A stretch of DNA of 64,000 nt from JANQHS01 sp965267505. GTDB taxonomy: Bacteria; Bacteroidota; Bacteroidia; Cytophagales; CCMP332. Below, piece after piece: positions 54,105 through 62,083 of this stretch. The first letter of the stretch is position 1, and each line of letters opens with the position of its first letter. The stretch covers positions 1,798,001 to 1,862,000 of the forward strand of contig OZ254081.1 in the NCBI GenBank assembly GCA_965267505.1, given 5' to 3'. Under the pieces are notes generated by a model. It was not told where the DNA came from. It saw nothing but the letters and a program-made list of their open reading frames with translations, and searched no databases. Made by a program: the position numbers and the translations under genes.

Positions 54105-55051
54105 CCAGGGAATTCGATAGCCTGTATGATTTACTAGAACACTTCACCAGTGAAGAGATCTGCCAGGATTACCTTGCTCAGATCCGCTGGAATGGAAAGC
54201 CTGAATGCACTCACTGCGGCCATGATCAGGTTTATAAGCTGAAGGGTAAGCAAAAGTTATACAAATGTTCAAGCTGCCAGAAGAAATTCTCTGTTCGAGC
54301 AGGGACCATTTTTGAGGAATCCAGGATCCAACTTCGTAAATGGTTTGTAGCTATCTATTTGGTTACTTCTCATAAGAAGGGAATAAGTTCTTACCAATTA
54401 GCCAAGGATATAGGTGTTCAACAAAAAACAGCATGGTTCATGCTTCATCGAATCCGAAAGGCTATTGAGCCAAAGGGTCAGAAGCTGTTAAAAAAGGTTG
54501 AAATTGATGAAACCTGGATAGGAGGAAAGGAGAAGAACAAGCATAAATCCAAAAGAACGGAAGGAACGCAGGGAAGATCCTCAAAAGTGAAAGTGCCAGT
54601 AATTGGTATTATGGAACGAAAGGGCAAAGTTTATGCTGTTCCAGTGGATGACACTAAGAGTAAAAGTTTGCTCCCCATTATTAGAGAGAAGGTGAGGCAT
54701 GGCAATACTGTGTTCACTGATGAATGGCAAAGCTACAGGCCATTGTCCAGGTATTATGATCATCAGGTGATAAATCATTCAGCAGATGAATTTGTCAACG
54801 GTGATATTCACACCAATTCTATTGAAAGCTTCTGGGCCTCACTCAAGCGAAGTATTTTCGGGATATACCACCACACTTCAGAAAAGCATTTGTCGAAGTA
54901 TGTAAATGAGGCTATTTTTAGGTTTAATAATCGGGAGTTGTCGGAGGGTTCACGCTTCGATATCATGCTAGCCAACTCCAATGGCAGGCTCGATTACAAA
55001 ACCTTAATAGCCGATGGACAAAAGAGAAAAACTCAAAAAGCTTCATCCTGA
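54101..55051 (+). mobile_element. IS1595-family transposase
   Basis: 316 residues. An N-terminal zinc ribbon has CTHCG and CSSCQKKF (about 36-58), then an HTH (SYQLAKDIGVQQKTAWFML) and a DDE core with Asp in EIDETWIGG (about 135), Asp in TDEWQSY (about 206) and an acidic/Asn motif in NSIESFWASLKRSIFG (about 240). This is the ISXO2-like/IS1595 plan. The catalytic residues look intact. I could not find convincing terminal inverted repeats, so exact ends are not given. RHH and 40-residue genes overlap it at either end. Confidence 0.92.
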
Positions 55052-55136
55052 TATTAGGATTCCAGAAGAAGATGTTAAAGGAGGGAAATTGAAGGAAGGT
55101 TTAGTTAAAACGCTTAATTCTAAATCCAAGTCGTAA
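55014..55136 (+). CDS. 40-residue protein overlapping the 3' end of the transposase
   Basis: The frame MDKREKLKKLHPDIRIPEED, then VKGGKLKEGLVKTLNSKSKS starts inside the transposase (38-bp overlap) and ends at TAA 55134. It is basic at both ends and has a plausible coding composition. A three-gene IS arrangement (RHH, transposase, small basic protein) is suggested. It is too short to be certain. Confidence 0.5.
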   Translation: MDKREKLKKLHPDIRIPEEDVKGGKLKEGLVKTLNSKSKS

Positions 55137-55325
55137 TAAATGTTCAATTTCGAACAGAATTATGTCCAATTATGTTTAATGCCTATCTTGGTAAAGGCAA
55201 AGCAATTAAATCTACCTAATAACAATCTCCCTTGGCAACCGCCAGTACACTTGGATTTTTCTATAGGTCATTCATAAATCTTTTTGGCCTAATCTTTGTT
55301 TTTAATTCAAAAACCATTCAAGAAT

Positions 55326-55787
55326 ATGTATCATCCATTTTCCATAGCTAATTTCTTCGTTCAAAAATCCTTTGAAACAGGGGTGGAGCTTACTCCTATG
55401 AAGTTAGTCAAAATGGTATATATATCTCATGGATGGTATATGGCACTTTTCGATAGAGAGTTAATTAATGAGCCCGCCATTGCCTGGAAGTATGGGCCAG
55501 TTATCGAAAGCGTATATAATGGCTTCAAAAAATTTGGGAAAAGTCAAATAACAAGCTATTCCCCCGTTGTAAAAGTTGACAAAGAGCTTACTACAGAAGA
55601 TAAACTTTTCTTAAATCGTATTTGGGAGGTATATTCTCCATTCGATGGATTGCAGTTATCAACTATGACACACCAACCCAATACACCTTGGGATAAAACT
55701 GAGAGATTTAATATCATTCCAAATCAACTTATAAAATCACATTTTAAGGAAAAAAGCCAAAAGCCTCGTGGCCAAGAAACCAGCTGA
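55326..55787 (+). CDS. Panacea (DUF4065/SocA-like) antitoxin
   Basis: 153 residues from the ATG at 55326. It is nearly all Panacea domain: HPFSIANFFVQKSFETGVEL, TPMKLVKMVYISHGWYMAL, AWKYGPVIESVYNGFKKFG and LSTMTHQPNTPWDKTE. Panacea proteins neutralise a wide range of toxins encoded next door. The following gene starts 20 bp before its stop and encodes a two-span membrane protein, consistent with a PanAT-type pair. It has no HTH, so autoregulation is unclear. Confidence 0.85.
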   Translation: MYHPFSIANFFVQKSFETGVELTPMKLVKMVYISHGWYMALFDRELINEPAIAWKYGPVIESVYNGFKKFGKSQITSYSPVVKVDKELTTEDKLFLNRIWEVYSPFDGLQLSTMTHQPNTPWDKTERFNIIPNQLIKSHFKEKSQKPRGQETS

Positions 55788-56112
55788 CCAAGATCTTGAA
55801 ATTATAATTGCTCCTTCTCAGACTGCATATCCACGGGATAAAAAGGCAGAAAAGGAACAGGACAAGGAATATAATGCACTGGTAAGGGATGAAAGGATAA
55901 AAAATGTTTTTCATTGGGGATTAGTTTGTTTTTTGTGGGTTGCAATAATTGTATTAATCTCAGTTTTTTTAGTTAGGGTGACTCATCTAATAATTCCAGA
56001 ATGTAAATACTGGCTAACCGAAGATCAGTTAAGCTCTATTGATAGAATAATATTCAGTGGAGCAATTGGAGGATTGGTTACTAACCATTTAAACAAAAGA
56101 ATTAATACATAA
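55768..56112 (+). CDS. Two-span membrane protein, candidate toxin of the Panacea pair
   Basis: 114 residues from a GTG inside the antitoxin gene. A charged N-terminal half (about 1-48) is followed by two hydrophobic segments (WGLVCFLWVAIIVLISVFLV and a weaker IIFSGAIGGLVT). Membrane-acting toxins are one known class of Panacea partners, so depolarisation is a reasonable guess. The order here is antitoxin first. It could alternatively be an unrelated membrane protein. Confidence 0.65.
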   Translation: MAKKPADQDLEIIIAPSQTAYPRDKKAEKEQDKEYNALVRDERIKNVFHWGLVCFLWVAIIVLISVFLVRVTHLIIPECKYWLTEDQLSSIDRIIFSGAIGGLVTNHLNKRINT

Positions 56113-56232
56113 CATCATCCTTTTCGCCTTAAATCTTCCTTACCCAAAGGTTCACACTTCCACTGGTCAGTTAAATACTTCATTCCCTTATTGAATTCAA
56201 TAATTGTGGGATTATTTAATAGCGGAACTAGC

Positions 56233-57141
56233 CTATCCGTTTGAAAGCTTCTGTTTAAAATTAGCCTTCTGTAAACATTGAATAAAAGTCAAAAGGTATT
56301 CTGGAGGGAGTTTATTTTTGAGAGTAGCAGCGTACCAGCTGCGATGCATTCCGGCTCTCCCAATTGGAATTGCTGTGATATATCCTTTTTCAAGGTAGTT
56401 CTCAACAGCCCACCGGGCCATTATGGAGACACCAAGTCCAGACCGAACCATTTCCAGAATCACTTCGGTAAGCTGGACCTCAGTTAATTTAGCAGGTTCA
56501 ACTTCATTATCAATGAAAACCTCCTTGTATGCTCGGCTGATGCAGCCCTTTGAAAGCAGGTAGGTTATAAAATGAACATTCGATAGATCGGAAGGCTTGA
56601 CAAATTTCTTTGATTGCAGTGGATGAGTAGGATTGGTGATCAAAACCAGCTCATCATCAAATAGCTTAAAAAAAGAAAAGTCCTTGACTTCAGGTTTGTA
56701 GTTGAAGATCGCAATATCAAGCTTAGCCTTAGCCAGCCATTCTGATGCCGAAAAGGTGGCCTCCGGCATTATCTTAATATCAACCCCAGGATATAGATCC
56801 CTGTAGGCAGATAGCACTCCAGAAAGCCAGTTATAAAAGGTATAGCACTGGGCACTGAGTCTAATAGTTGCATCAATTCCACCGATACTGTTCCGGATGC
56901 GAGTTTCACTTTCGTGCAACTGGTCCAGAACAGAGCTGGCAGTGGAATACAACTGCTCACCAACCTGTGATAAGATCATTTTCTTGTTTACCCGAAGAAA
57001 TATTTTACCCCCCAATTCAGCCTCCAGCTCTTTTAACTGATGACTGAGTGCCGACTGGGATAAATAGAGTTTTCGGGACGCTTTGGTAAGTGTGCCGGTA
57101 TCAGCTACGGTCTTGACAAGTTTTAAATGGCGGATTTCCAT
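56233..57141 (-). CDS. LysR family transcriptional regulator
   Basis: 302 residues. An N-terminal winged HTH (MEIRHLKLVKTVADTGTLTK, then SQSALSHQLKELEAELG) is followed by a type 2 periplasmic-binding-like effector domain (about 90-295). LysR proteins normally regulate a divergent gene. Here that is the thioesterase operon at 57239, with a 97-bp shared promoter region that contains a strong dyad. The effector is unknown. Confidence 0.93.
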   Translation of the reverse strand: MEIRHLKLVKTVADTGTLTKASRKLYLSQSALSHQLKELEAELGGKIFLRVNKKMILSQVGEQLYSTASSVLDQLHESETRIRNSIGGIDATIRLSAQCYTFYNWLSGVLSAYRDLYPGVDIKIMPEATFSASEWLAKAKLDIAIFNYKPEVKDFSFFKLFDDELVLITNPTHPLQSKKFVKPSDLSNVHFITYLLSKGCISRAYKEVFIDNEVEPAKLTEVQLTEVILEMVRSGLGVSIMARWAVENYLEKGYITAIPIGRAGMHRSWYAATLKNKLPPEYLLTFIQCLQKANFKQKLSNG

Positions 57142-57211
57142 ATATGAATAAATCTAATGGAATACTAAAAATAATTTCATTTTACTAATACTAAAAGTTC
57201 GCATAGATTTA

Positions 57212-57227
57212 TTATTCCAAGGAATAA
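57212..57227. promoter_or_regulatory. Dyad in the LysR/thioesterase intergenic region
   Basis: TTATTCC-AA-GGAATAA has perfect 7-bp arms and lies 12 bp before the thioesterase ATG. A related half (GAATAAATC) recurs near 57146. It is a plausible LysR site or part of an operator; binding is inferred. Confidence 0.4.
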
Positions 57228-57238
57228 ATCCATGAATT

Positions 57239-57646
57239 ATGATTAAAGCCTATCAAGGAAATATTTATCCCTGGCATTGTGATCAAATGGGACACATGAA
57301 CGTCAAGTTCTATACAGAAAAATTTGATCAAGCAAATTTTCAACTCTTTGCACTTGTTGGAATGAATTGGAAATACTTTAAGGAATCAGATTTTGGAATG
57401 GCTGCGGTTGAACAAAATACCAGCTACCTAAAAGAGGTTTACCCTGGAGAGAACATTTACATTGAATCTGCAATAGTCGAATTAAAGGAAAAAGTAATGG
57501 TCAATAAGCATGTAATGAAGAAATCCGACACGGAAGCAGTTGCGGCTGAAAGTCAAATAGTCTGCGTGCACTTTGACAGGAAATTAAGGCAATCAGAGTC
57601 TTTCCCGGATTTTGTAAGCAAAAACCATAAAAGTCTATTCCCATGA
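57239..57646 (+). CDS. Acyl-CoA thioesterase (hotdog fold, 4-HBT type)
   Basis: 135 residues, the usual size for a single hotdog domain. The characteristic WHCDQMGHMNVKFYTEKFDQ segment near 12-31 supplies the Asp used by 4-hydroxybenzoyl-CoA-type thioesterases, with the first helix following. The other conserved strands are visible (NTSYLKEVYPGENIYIES; VCVHFDRKLR). Substrate unknown. It is divergent from a LysR regulator and overlaps the next gene by 4 bp. Confidence 0.85.
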   Translation: MIKAYQGNIYPWHCDQMGHMNVKFYTEKFDQANFQLFALVGMNWKYFKESDFGMAAVEQNTSYLKEVYPGENIYIESAIVELKEKVMVNKHVMKKSDTEAVAAESQIVCVHFDRKLRQSESFPDFVSKNHKSLFP

Positions 57647-57942
57647 TAGCAAGGATTTGGAAAGGGCTGGCAAAACCTGAATGCGCAGATGATTACATCG
57701 AATATCTGCGAAATGATACGATGAAGAAGTTAGAACCTTTATCGGGGTTTAGGGAATTGAAAATTCTTCATCAGAATTTGAATCAGGGAGTTGAATTTCT
57801 TGTGATGACCATTTGGGATAATATGGCAAGTATTGAACAATTTGCTGAAGATCAAATCAACAAGGCTGTTGTTCCGGCAATTGTCCAAGAATATATGATA
57901 AGCTATGATCTTGAAGTATTGCATTACAAAATTGAGACATGA
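57643..57942 (+). CDS. Antibiotic-biosynthesis-monooxygenase-like (dimeric alpha/beta) protein
   Basis: 99 residues. A ferredoxin-like pattern is visible: IARIWKGLAKPECADDYIEY, then FRELKILHQ, FLVMTIWDNMASIEQFA and YDLEVLHYKI. The WDNMASIEQFA element is characteristic of ABM/DUF4286-type folds. It is translationally coupled to the thioesterase (ATGA). Enzymatic activity is not certain, because heme or substrate residues cannot be seen in such small domains. Confidence 0.75.
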   Translation: MIARIWKGLAKPECADDYIEYLRNDTMKKLEPLSGFRELKILHQNLNQGVEFLVMTIWDNMASIEQFAEDQINKAVVPAIVQEYMISYDLEVLHYKIET

Positions 57943-57979
57943 TGCGAATTCTGTTCAATAATGTTTGAGGATGCTAAGC

Positions 57980-58198
57980 ATGTCCAAAATTTACCAATTC
58001 ATCCTGCTGATGGTTCTTCCCATACAGATTCACGCATTTGGTGAAATGGAACTAGAAATGGTGTTGGATGAATACCTCGTGTCCATCAACCAACTCAGTG
58101 GAAATGTTCTGGTGGCAAAAAAGGATCAACCCGGTATCGGGAACAAATTTTTTCAATTAGTCTTAAAGGAGTTGTCAGATGAACAAAGTAAATGTTGA
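57980..58198 (+). pseudogene. Internally deleted serine hydrolase (beta-lactamase-like) remnant
   Basis: About 72 residues: a signal-like N-terminus (MSKIYQFILLMVLPIQIHA), then MVLDEYLVSINQLSGNVLVA, which resembles the start of beta-lactamase/serine-hydrolase proteins (LDEYL...SG.VLVA). After KKDQPG the sequence reads GIGNKFFQLVLKELSDEQ, like a C-terminal end. All catalytic motifs (SxxK, YxN) are missing, as expected if a central ~300 codons were deleted in frame. It overlaps the cupin start by 20 bp. A true short protein is less likely. Confidence 0.5.
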
Positions 58199-58547
58199 AA
58201 GCTGTCTTCTGGAAATTGAGGATTATTGGAATCCCAGAATAGCTGCTGAGCTTAACGGGCAACAGGTAAGGCTTGTTAAAATATTGGGGACAAATTTTGA
58301 ATTTCATAGGCATCTGATGGAGGAAGAAATGTTTTTCGTTGTCAAAGGTTCTATTGAACTGGAATTTGAAAAGAATTCTGTTCGATTAAATGAAGGAGAA
58401 TTCCTGGTTGTCCCAAAAGGAGAACTTCATCGACCTGTTGCCCATCAGGAGGCTCACCTTATGATGTTTGTGAAAGAAACGAATATTAACACCGGAGATG
58501 TAAAAAACGATTTCACTCTGGAAACAAAATCACTTAAGAAGATATAA
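58179..58547 (+). CDS. Cupin-fold protein (first of two)
   Basis: 122 residues. Cupin motif 1 is around EFHRHLMEEEMFFVVKGSIE and motif 2 around LVVPKGELHRPVA, with the usual strands between. His/Glu metal ligands are present (HRH...E, then H). Short single-domain cupins bind a metal and often act as isomerases, dioxygenases or sensors. It is followed 7 bp later by a second, related cupin. Confidence 0.85.
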   Translation: MNKVNVESCLLEIEDYWNPRIAAELNGQQVRLVKILGTNFEFHRHLMEEEMFFVVKGSIELEFEKNSVRLNEGEFLVVPKGELHRPVAHQEAHLMMFVKETNINTGDVKNDFTLETKSLKKI

Positions 58548-58554
58548 ATGGCTT

Positions 58555-58929
58555 ATGGAAAAGAATTTTGACTACGTCACAAAACTCAATGTAAAATATA
58601 AGCACATAGAGTTGATCGATATCCTCAAGGAGCTTGCGGCTTGTGAGGACAAATGGTTTAATCAAACCCTCACTCAGGTAAATGATAGTGTTGTTAGGCT
58701 GGGAATTGTGGAAGGTGAATACCACTGGCATATACATGAAAAAGAGGATGAGTTCTTTTTCGTTCTTAGCGGTCGATTGTTTATTGACCTTGAGGACCAA
58801 ACTGTTGAACTTGGCCCAATGCAGGGCATAACCATAAGCAAGGGAATTTCACATCGACCGAGAGCAAAAGAAAAAACAGTGATGTTAATGGTTGAAACCA
58901 AGGAAATTGTCCCGACAGGTTCTAATTGA
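58555..58929 (+). CDS. Cupin-fold protein (second of two)
   Basis: 124 residues with motif 1 YHWHIHEKEDEFFFVLSGRL and motif 2 ISKGISHRPRAKE, so the HxH...E...H metal site is complete. It is similar to the first cupin in order and spacing, and the two are probably a tandem duplication in one operon. Specific activity unknown. Confidence 0.87.
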   Translation: MEKNFDYVTKLNVKYKHIELIDILKELAACEDKWFNQTLTQVNDSVVRLGIVEGEYHWHIHEKEDEFFFVLSGRLFIDLEDQTVELGPMQGITISKGISHRPRAKEKTVMLMVETKEIVPTGSN

Positions 58930-59129
58930 CCTTTTAAATTCTAATAATGGTTTACCCATGATCAGATTTTCCCGTTCTTTTCAGGATTTAGACCTTGCCA
59001 TCTAATCCCCGGCCATAATCGTTTATTGCTTTTCGCTTTAACTATACCCCCTCCCTATGTCCGCTTCACTTAGCAGAATTTGCAGTTAAGAACCGCCAAT
59101 GGCTCTAAAACAATAGGATTGATTTAAGA

Positions 59130-59900
59130 TTAGAAGACTCGATAGTAAAACTTCAGGGAGGATCCAAAAAAGAAAAATTCACCGGCATTTAATCCTGCGT
59201 CAAGGGAAAATCCCATTCGTTTGCTAAGATTAAACTCTCTTCCAAAATTCAGAAGGTAAAAACTTGGGTTGTATTCTTCTTCGGCATATTCCCAACGATT
59301 AAAATAAAAGCCAATCCTCGCATACCAGGGCCTTAAATATGAAAATTCAGAGCTCCCGGCAAAATTGAATATCAATTCAAAATGCAAAGAGTAGCCATCG
59401 GCCCAGAAATAAGTTGTATTTCCCACTCCAAAAGCAATCTGAAACGGCTTTAGGGGATAGCGAATATCTGCCTGAAAGCCTTCCGGATATCCTATTCCCA
59501 ATAGAAAAACCGGCCCGGTAAAAAAGTCCTCCTTATTTCTAGTTTGCATTAATTTTTTTTCCTGATTTAAATGATAATCATAAGCGGAACTGGATGCGTT
59601 TCTTATTCTTTTAAAGTCTTCTTCACTATATAATTTTTCTATGATTTGTTGAGAATTTAGCCAAGCTAGCATTTTTATATTTCCACTATCAGCAGGGTAA
59701 AAAAGAGCTGAATCGAATTCCTCACTTTTAATAAATGTCAAGAGCTTGTATTTTATTTTTTCCTCTTGATCTATGGAGAATCCTATATTCTGACTTATTA
59801 ACAAAGGCTTGACACCTTGAGAAAAAATACTATGATTCGGAAAAAAATAGGTATTGATTAATATCTGGACAAGAATAAAATATCTTTTCCGGGTTTTCAT
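59130..59900 (-). CDS. Putative outer-membrane beta-barrel-like secreted protein
   Basis: 256 residues with a signal peptide (about 1-29). The middle is helical and charged (about 45-115). The last ~130 residues alternate aromatic/hydrophobic and polar residues (FFTGPVFLLGIGYPEGFQAD; YARIGFYFNRWEYAEEEY; FFFGSSLKFYYRVF) and end in Phe, as in outer-membrane beta barrels. No specific family is recognised. It stands alone on the minus strand. Confidence 0.7.
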   Translation of the reverse strand: MKTRKRYFILVQILINTYFFPNHSIFSQGVKPLLISQNIGFSIDQEEKIKYKLLTFIKSEEFDSALFYPADSGNIKMLAWLNSQQIIEKLYSEEDFKRIRNASSSAYDYHLNQEKKLMQTRNKEDFFTGPVFLLGIGYPEGFQADIRYPLKPFQIAFGVGNTTYFWADGYSLHFELIFNFAGSSEFSYLRPWYARIGFYFNRWEYAEEEYNPSFYLLNFGREFNLSKRMGFSLDAGLNAGEFFFFGSSLKFYYRVF

Positions 59901-60276
59901 AGCTAGAGCTTCTGGAGAAAATTACCTTCTCTAAATTACATCAATTTAATTTTTATGTAAAGAATATTCTATGTAAAGAATATTCATTGCATATCAGGGA
60001 AATGCACTTGACATGAAATCATTATAGATGGCCGACAAATAAGAACAGGAGAGTGAATTTAAATTTGCCTTCCTTGTCAGCCTCCCTAGAAAAGAGCTAA
60101 GAAGAATATTAGTTATAAAGACATTTCTATACCGCGTATTGCCTACCCTTAACTAAAATAAGCCTCCGACCTCTTCTTTACACTGAGTACTGGCGACGGC
60201 AATCCGAGATTCTATAGTGGATAAAATCTTTCTGAATTAATTCAGGTCTTTCTATTGACCAAGGATTTTTGGGTGC
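59901..60276. other. Intergenic region, 376 bp, with a 16-bp tandem duplication
   Basis: No coding sequence seen. It contains TATGTAAAGAATATTC twice in tandem (59954-59985), directly upstream of the minus-strand barrel gene. Confidence 0.55.
59954..59985 (-). repeat. Two exact tandem copies of a 16-bp sequence
   Basis: TATGTAAAGAATATTC is repeated without spacer, 54 bp upstream of the start of the barrel-like gene. It contains the dyad GAATATTC. It could be a duplicated operator or a slippage product. Confidence 0.75.
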
Positions 60277-60450
60277 TTAGGAGCCTTCATAGCCATTCCT
60301 TCTTGCATTAGCGATACAGTCTGATTTATTTATATATCCTTCTGTCGAGGCACCTACAATTTCTCCATTCGGAGCTGTTCTTCTCCATCGCCATTCGCCC
60401 GCCCCATCTTTGTAGAATTCCCATTTGTCATCTTTTCCAAGATTTCCCAT
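60277..60450 (-). CDS. DUF1508 (YegP-like) small protein
   Basis: 57 residues, MGNLGKDDKWEFYKDGAGEW then RWRRTAPNGEIVGASTEGYI and KSDCIANARRNGY: one clear DUF1508 repeat, the fold of E. coli YegP. The gene is complete with ATG at 60450 and TAA at 60277. Function unknown; these proteins are small and soluble. Confidence 0.85.
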   Translation of the reverse strand: MGNLGKDDKWEFYKDGAGEWRWRRTAPNGEIVGASTEGYINKSDCIANARRNGYEGS

Positions 60451-60502
60451 GATTGCTTTTTGTTTGTTTTATACAAATCTGAAAGACAAACTCTTAGTTG
60501 TC

Positions 60503-60525
60503 AATCCTCATTTATGAGGATTTTT
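60503..60525. terminator. Hairpin with T-run, terminator-like
   Basis: AATCCTCA, loop TTTA, TGAGGATT, then TTT-rich; the same hairpin as at 42715. On the plus strand it has no gene directly upstream, so it may be a leftover or serve a transcript not seen. Confidence 0.65.
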
Positions 60526-60679
60526 ATTTCTCAATACTTTTAGGCGCAATTCTTTATGCCGGTTTCTATTCTAAATAGACCAAATTCTAGTTTTAGGTTA
60601 CATTCCTATGTAGTTGTTATTAGCTTTTCTTTAAGATGTAGAATATTAAATTAATTTGTTGTGCTCAATCTGTCCGAGC

Positions 60680-60958
60680 ATGGAAAGGATAGGAACTACA
60701 TATCACCCCTTAATTCATTCTCATCTCCTAGAGGATACAGCGGAAAAGTCTATGACCATAAACCTTAAAGTTACCCGTAGGGAGCTCGAGGTTTTGTTCC
60801 TAATAGTTAATGGGTATTCAAATAAGGAGATTGCGGAGAAACTCTTTATTAGCGACCATACGGTGATAACCCATCGTAAGCACCTCATAGAAAAATTCAA
60901 AGCGAGGAATACAGCACAGATGGTGAAAAAAGCCTGCCAAGTTTATTCGTTCGACTAA
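60680..60958 (+). CDS. LuxR-type (GerE) HTH protein without receiver domain
   Basis: 92 residues from the ATG at 60680 (a TTG at 60656 would add eight residues). The HTH domain is VTRRELEVLFLIVNGYSNKE, then ISDHTVITHRKHLIEKF, in the C-terminal 65 residues. The N-terminus is short and has no known sensor. It probably regulates transcription without phosphorylation, or pairs with a separate receiver protein. Confidence 0.85.
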   Translation: MERIGTTYHPLIHSHLLEDTAEKSMTINLKVTRRELEVLFLIVNGYSNKEIAEKLFISDHTVITHRKHLIEKFKARNTAQMVKKACQVYSFD

Positions 60959-61239
60959 ATACCGTTTGTACATCATAACGTAAAAGCAATTCCCCACCCA
61001 GATTCTTTGCTGGGGCTACCGAAATCTAGTTCTGATTCGAGATGATTGCTAAACAGCATTGAGAAATCTATATTCATGATGAATTACTATAATTCTTTGC
61101 GCTAGTTGATGAATGTATATGGTTTTTCCATCGGTTTTTATAGGAGTATACCGGATAATCGATCGAAATGGTATGACTGACTTGCACTTATGGTAAAGGT
61201 TTCAATTGGGAGTGACATTTTATCCGGATTGTAATAGCA

Positions 61240-62031
61240 ATGGAAAATTTAGAATCCAGACTGGATGAGATAAACGAACAACTTAAGGATCTCAAGAAAA
61301 AGAAAAGTACTTCGCATTTTTTTGAGGTTCTAATTCCAGGATTATCTACCGTGATTTTAGGGATTGTCAGCATTGTGGTCTCAATAAATCAATCTCAAAT
61401 TTCGGAGCTGCAGGTTCAAATTCAGCAAAGCTCACATAGGGCGGATTCTATTCATACTGCTAACCAACTTCTTATTCAGGAAAATCAAAACAAGGCCAAT
61501 CAGGATAGACAATACATTGCTTTGATCTATGAGGACGTTGTAAGTGGTGATCAGAAAAAGATCAATGCCGCCTTGAAGTTGGTGAAAAAGATGCGACCGG
61601 AAGTTGGGAGGGCTTTTTTAGAAATTTTGGAGGGCCAAAGCGATTCAAACACTGAACCCAGCAAATCAGATATCGAGGAGATTCAGGTAAATTATTCCAA
61701 CAGCCTTAAATCAGAGAAGGTAACTATCGGTATTCATCGATTGAATTATTCGCAAAAAGATGAATTGATGGAGTTAAATAGCCAGTTTCAAAATTTGGGT
61801 TACGAGGTAATTGGGAATTTTAATCATAACCGAAGAGCGGCTTGGATGGCTACAAGGTCTACGGTTTTTTACTACGGCAACGAAAGATCAAAAGAGCGCG
61901 CAAATGAAATTGCCGAAATTTTAAATAAAATACTGAACGAGGAAATAATGGTGCAGAAAGGAGCAGGTTTGGGTGTGGATAAAAACCGGAAAAGCTTTCA
62001 TCATTTTGTCCATATAATATCCTCTAATTAA
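61240..62031 (+). CDS. Coiled-coil membrane protein with LytR_C-like C-terminal domain
   Basis: 263 residues. An N-terminal coiled coil (about 1-25) and one transmembrane helix (VLIPGLSTVILGIVSIVVSI) are followed by a second coiled coil (about 50-85). The C-terminal ~100 residues (VTIGIHRLNYSQKDELMELN; LGYEVIGNF; STVFYYGNERSKERANEIA) look like a LytR_C/SPOR-type alpha/beta domain. Function unknown; the layout suggests an envelope protein facing the periplasm. It precedes an M19-type peptidase gene by 52 bp. Confidence 0.65.
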   Translation: MENLESRLDEINEQLKDLKKKKSTSHFFEVLIPGLSTVILGIVSIVVSINQSQISELQVQIQQSSHRADSIHTANQLLIQENQNKANQDRQYIALIYEDVVSGDQKKINAALKLVKKMRPEVGRAFLEILEGQSDSNTEPSKSDIEEIQVNYSNSLKSEKVTIGIHRLNYSQKDELMELNSQFQNLGYEVIGNFNHNRRAAWMATRSTVFYYGNERSKERANEIAEILNKILNEEIMVQKGAGLGVDKNRKSFHHFVHIISSN

Positions 62032-62083
62032 TATGTAATAGATAAACAAGACCATAAATTTTGGCATCAAAAAATTAATAGCT

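Noticed and set aside
53756..55325. Terminal inverted repeats for the IS1595-type element
   Set aside because: Weak TTAGGTA similarity exists near 53860 and, inverted, near 55214, but it is too short to define the ends.
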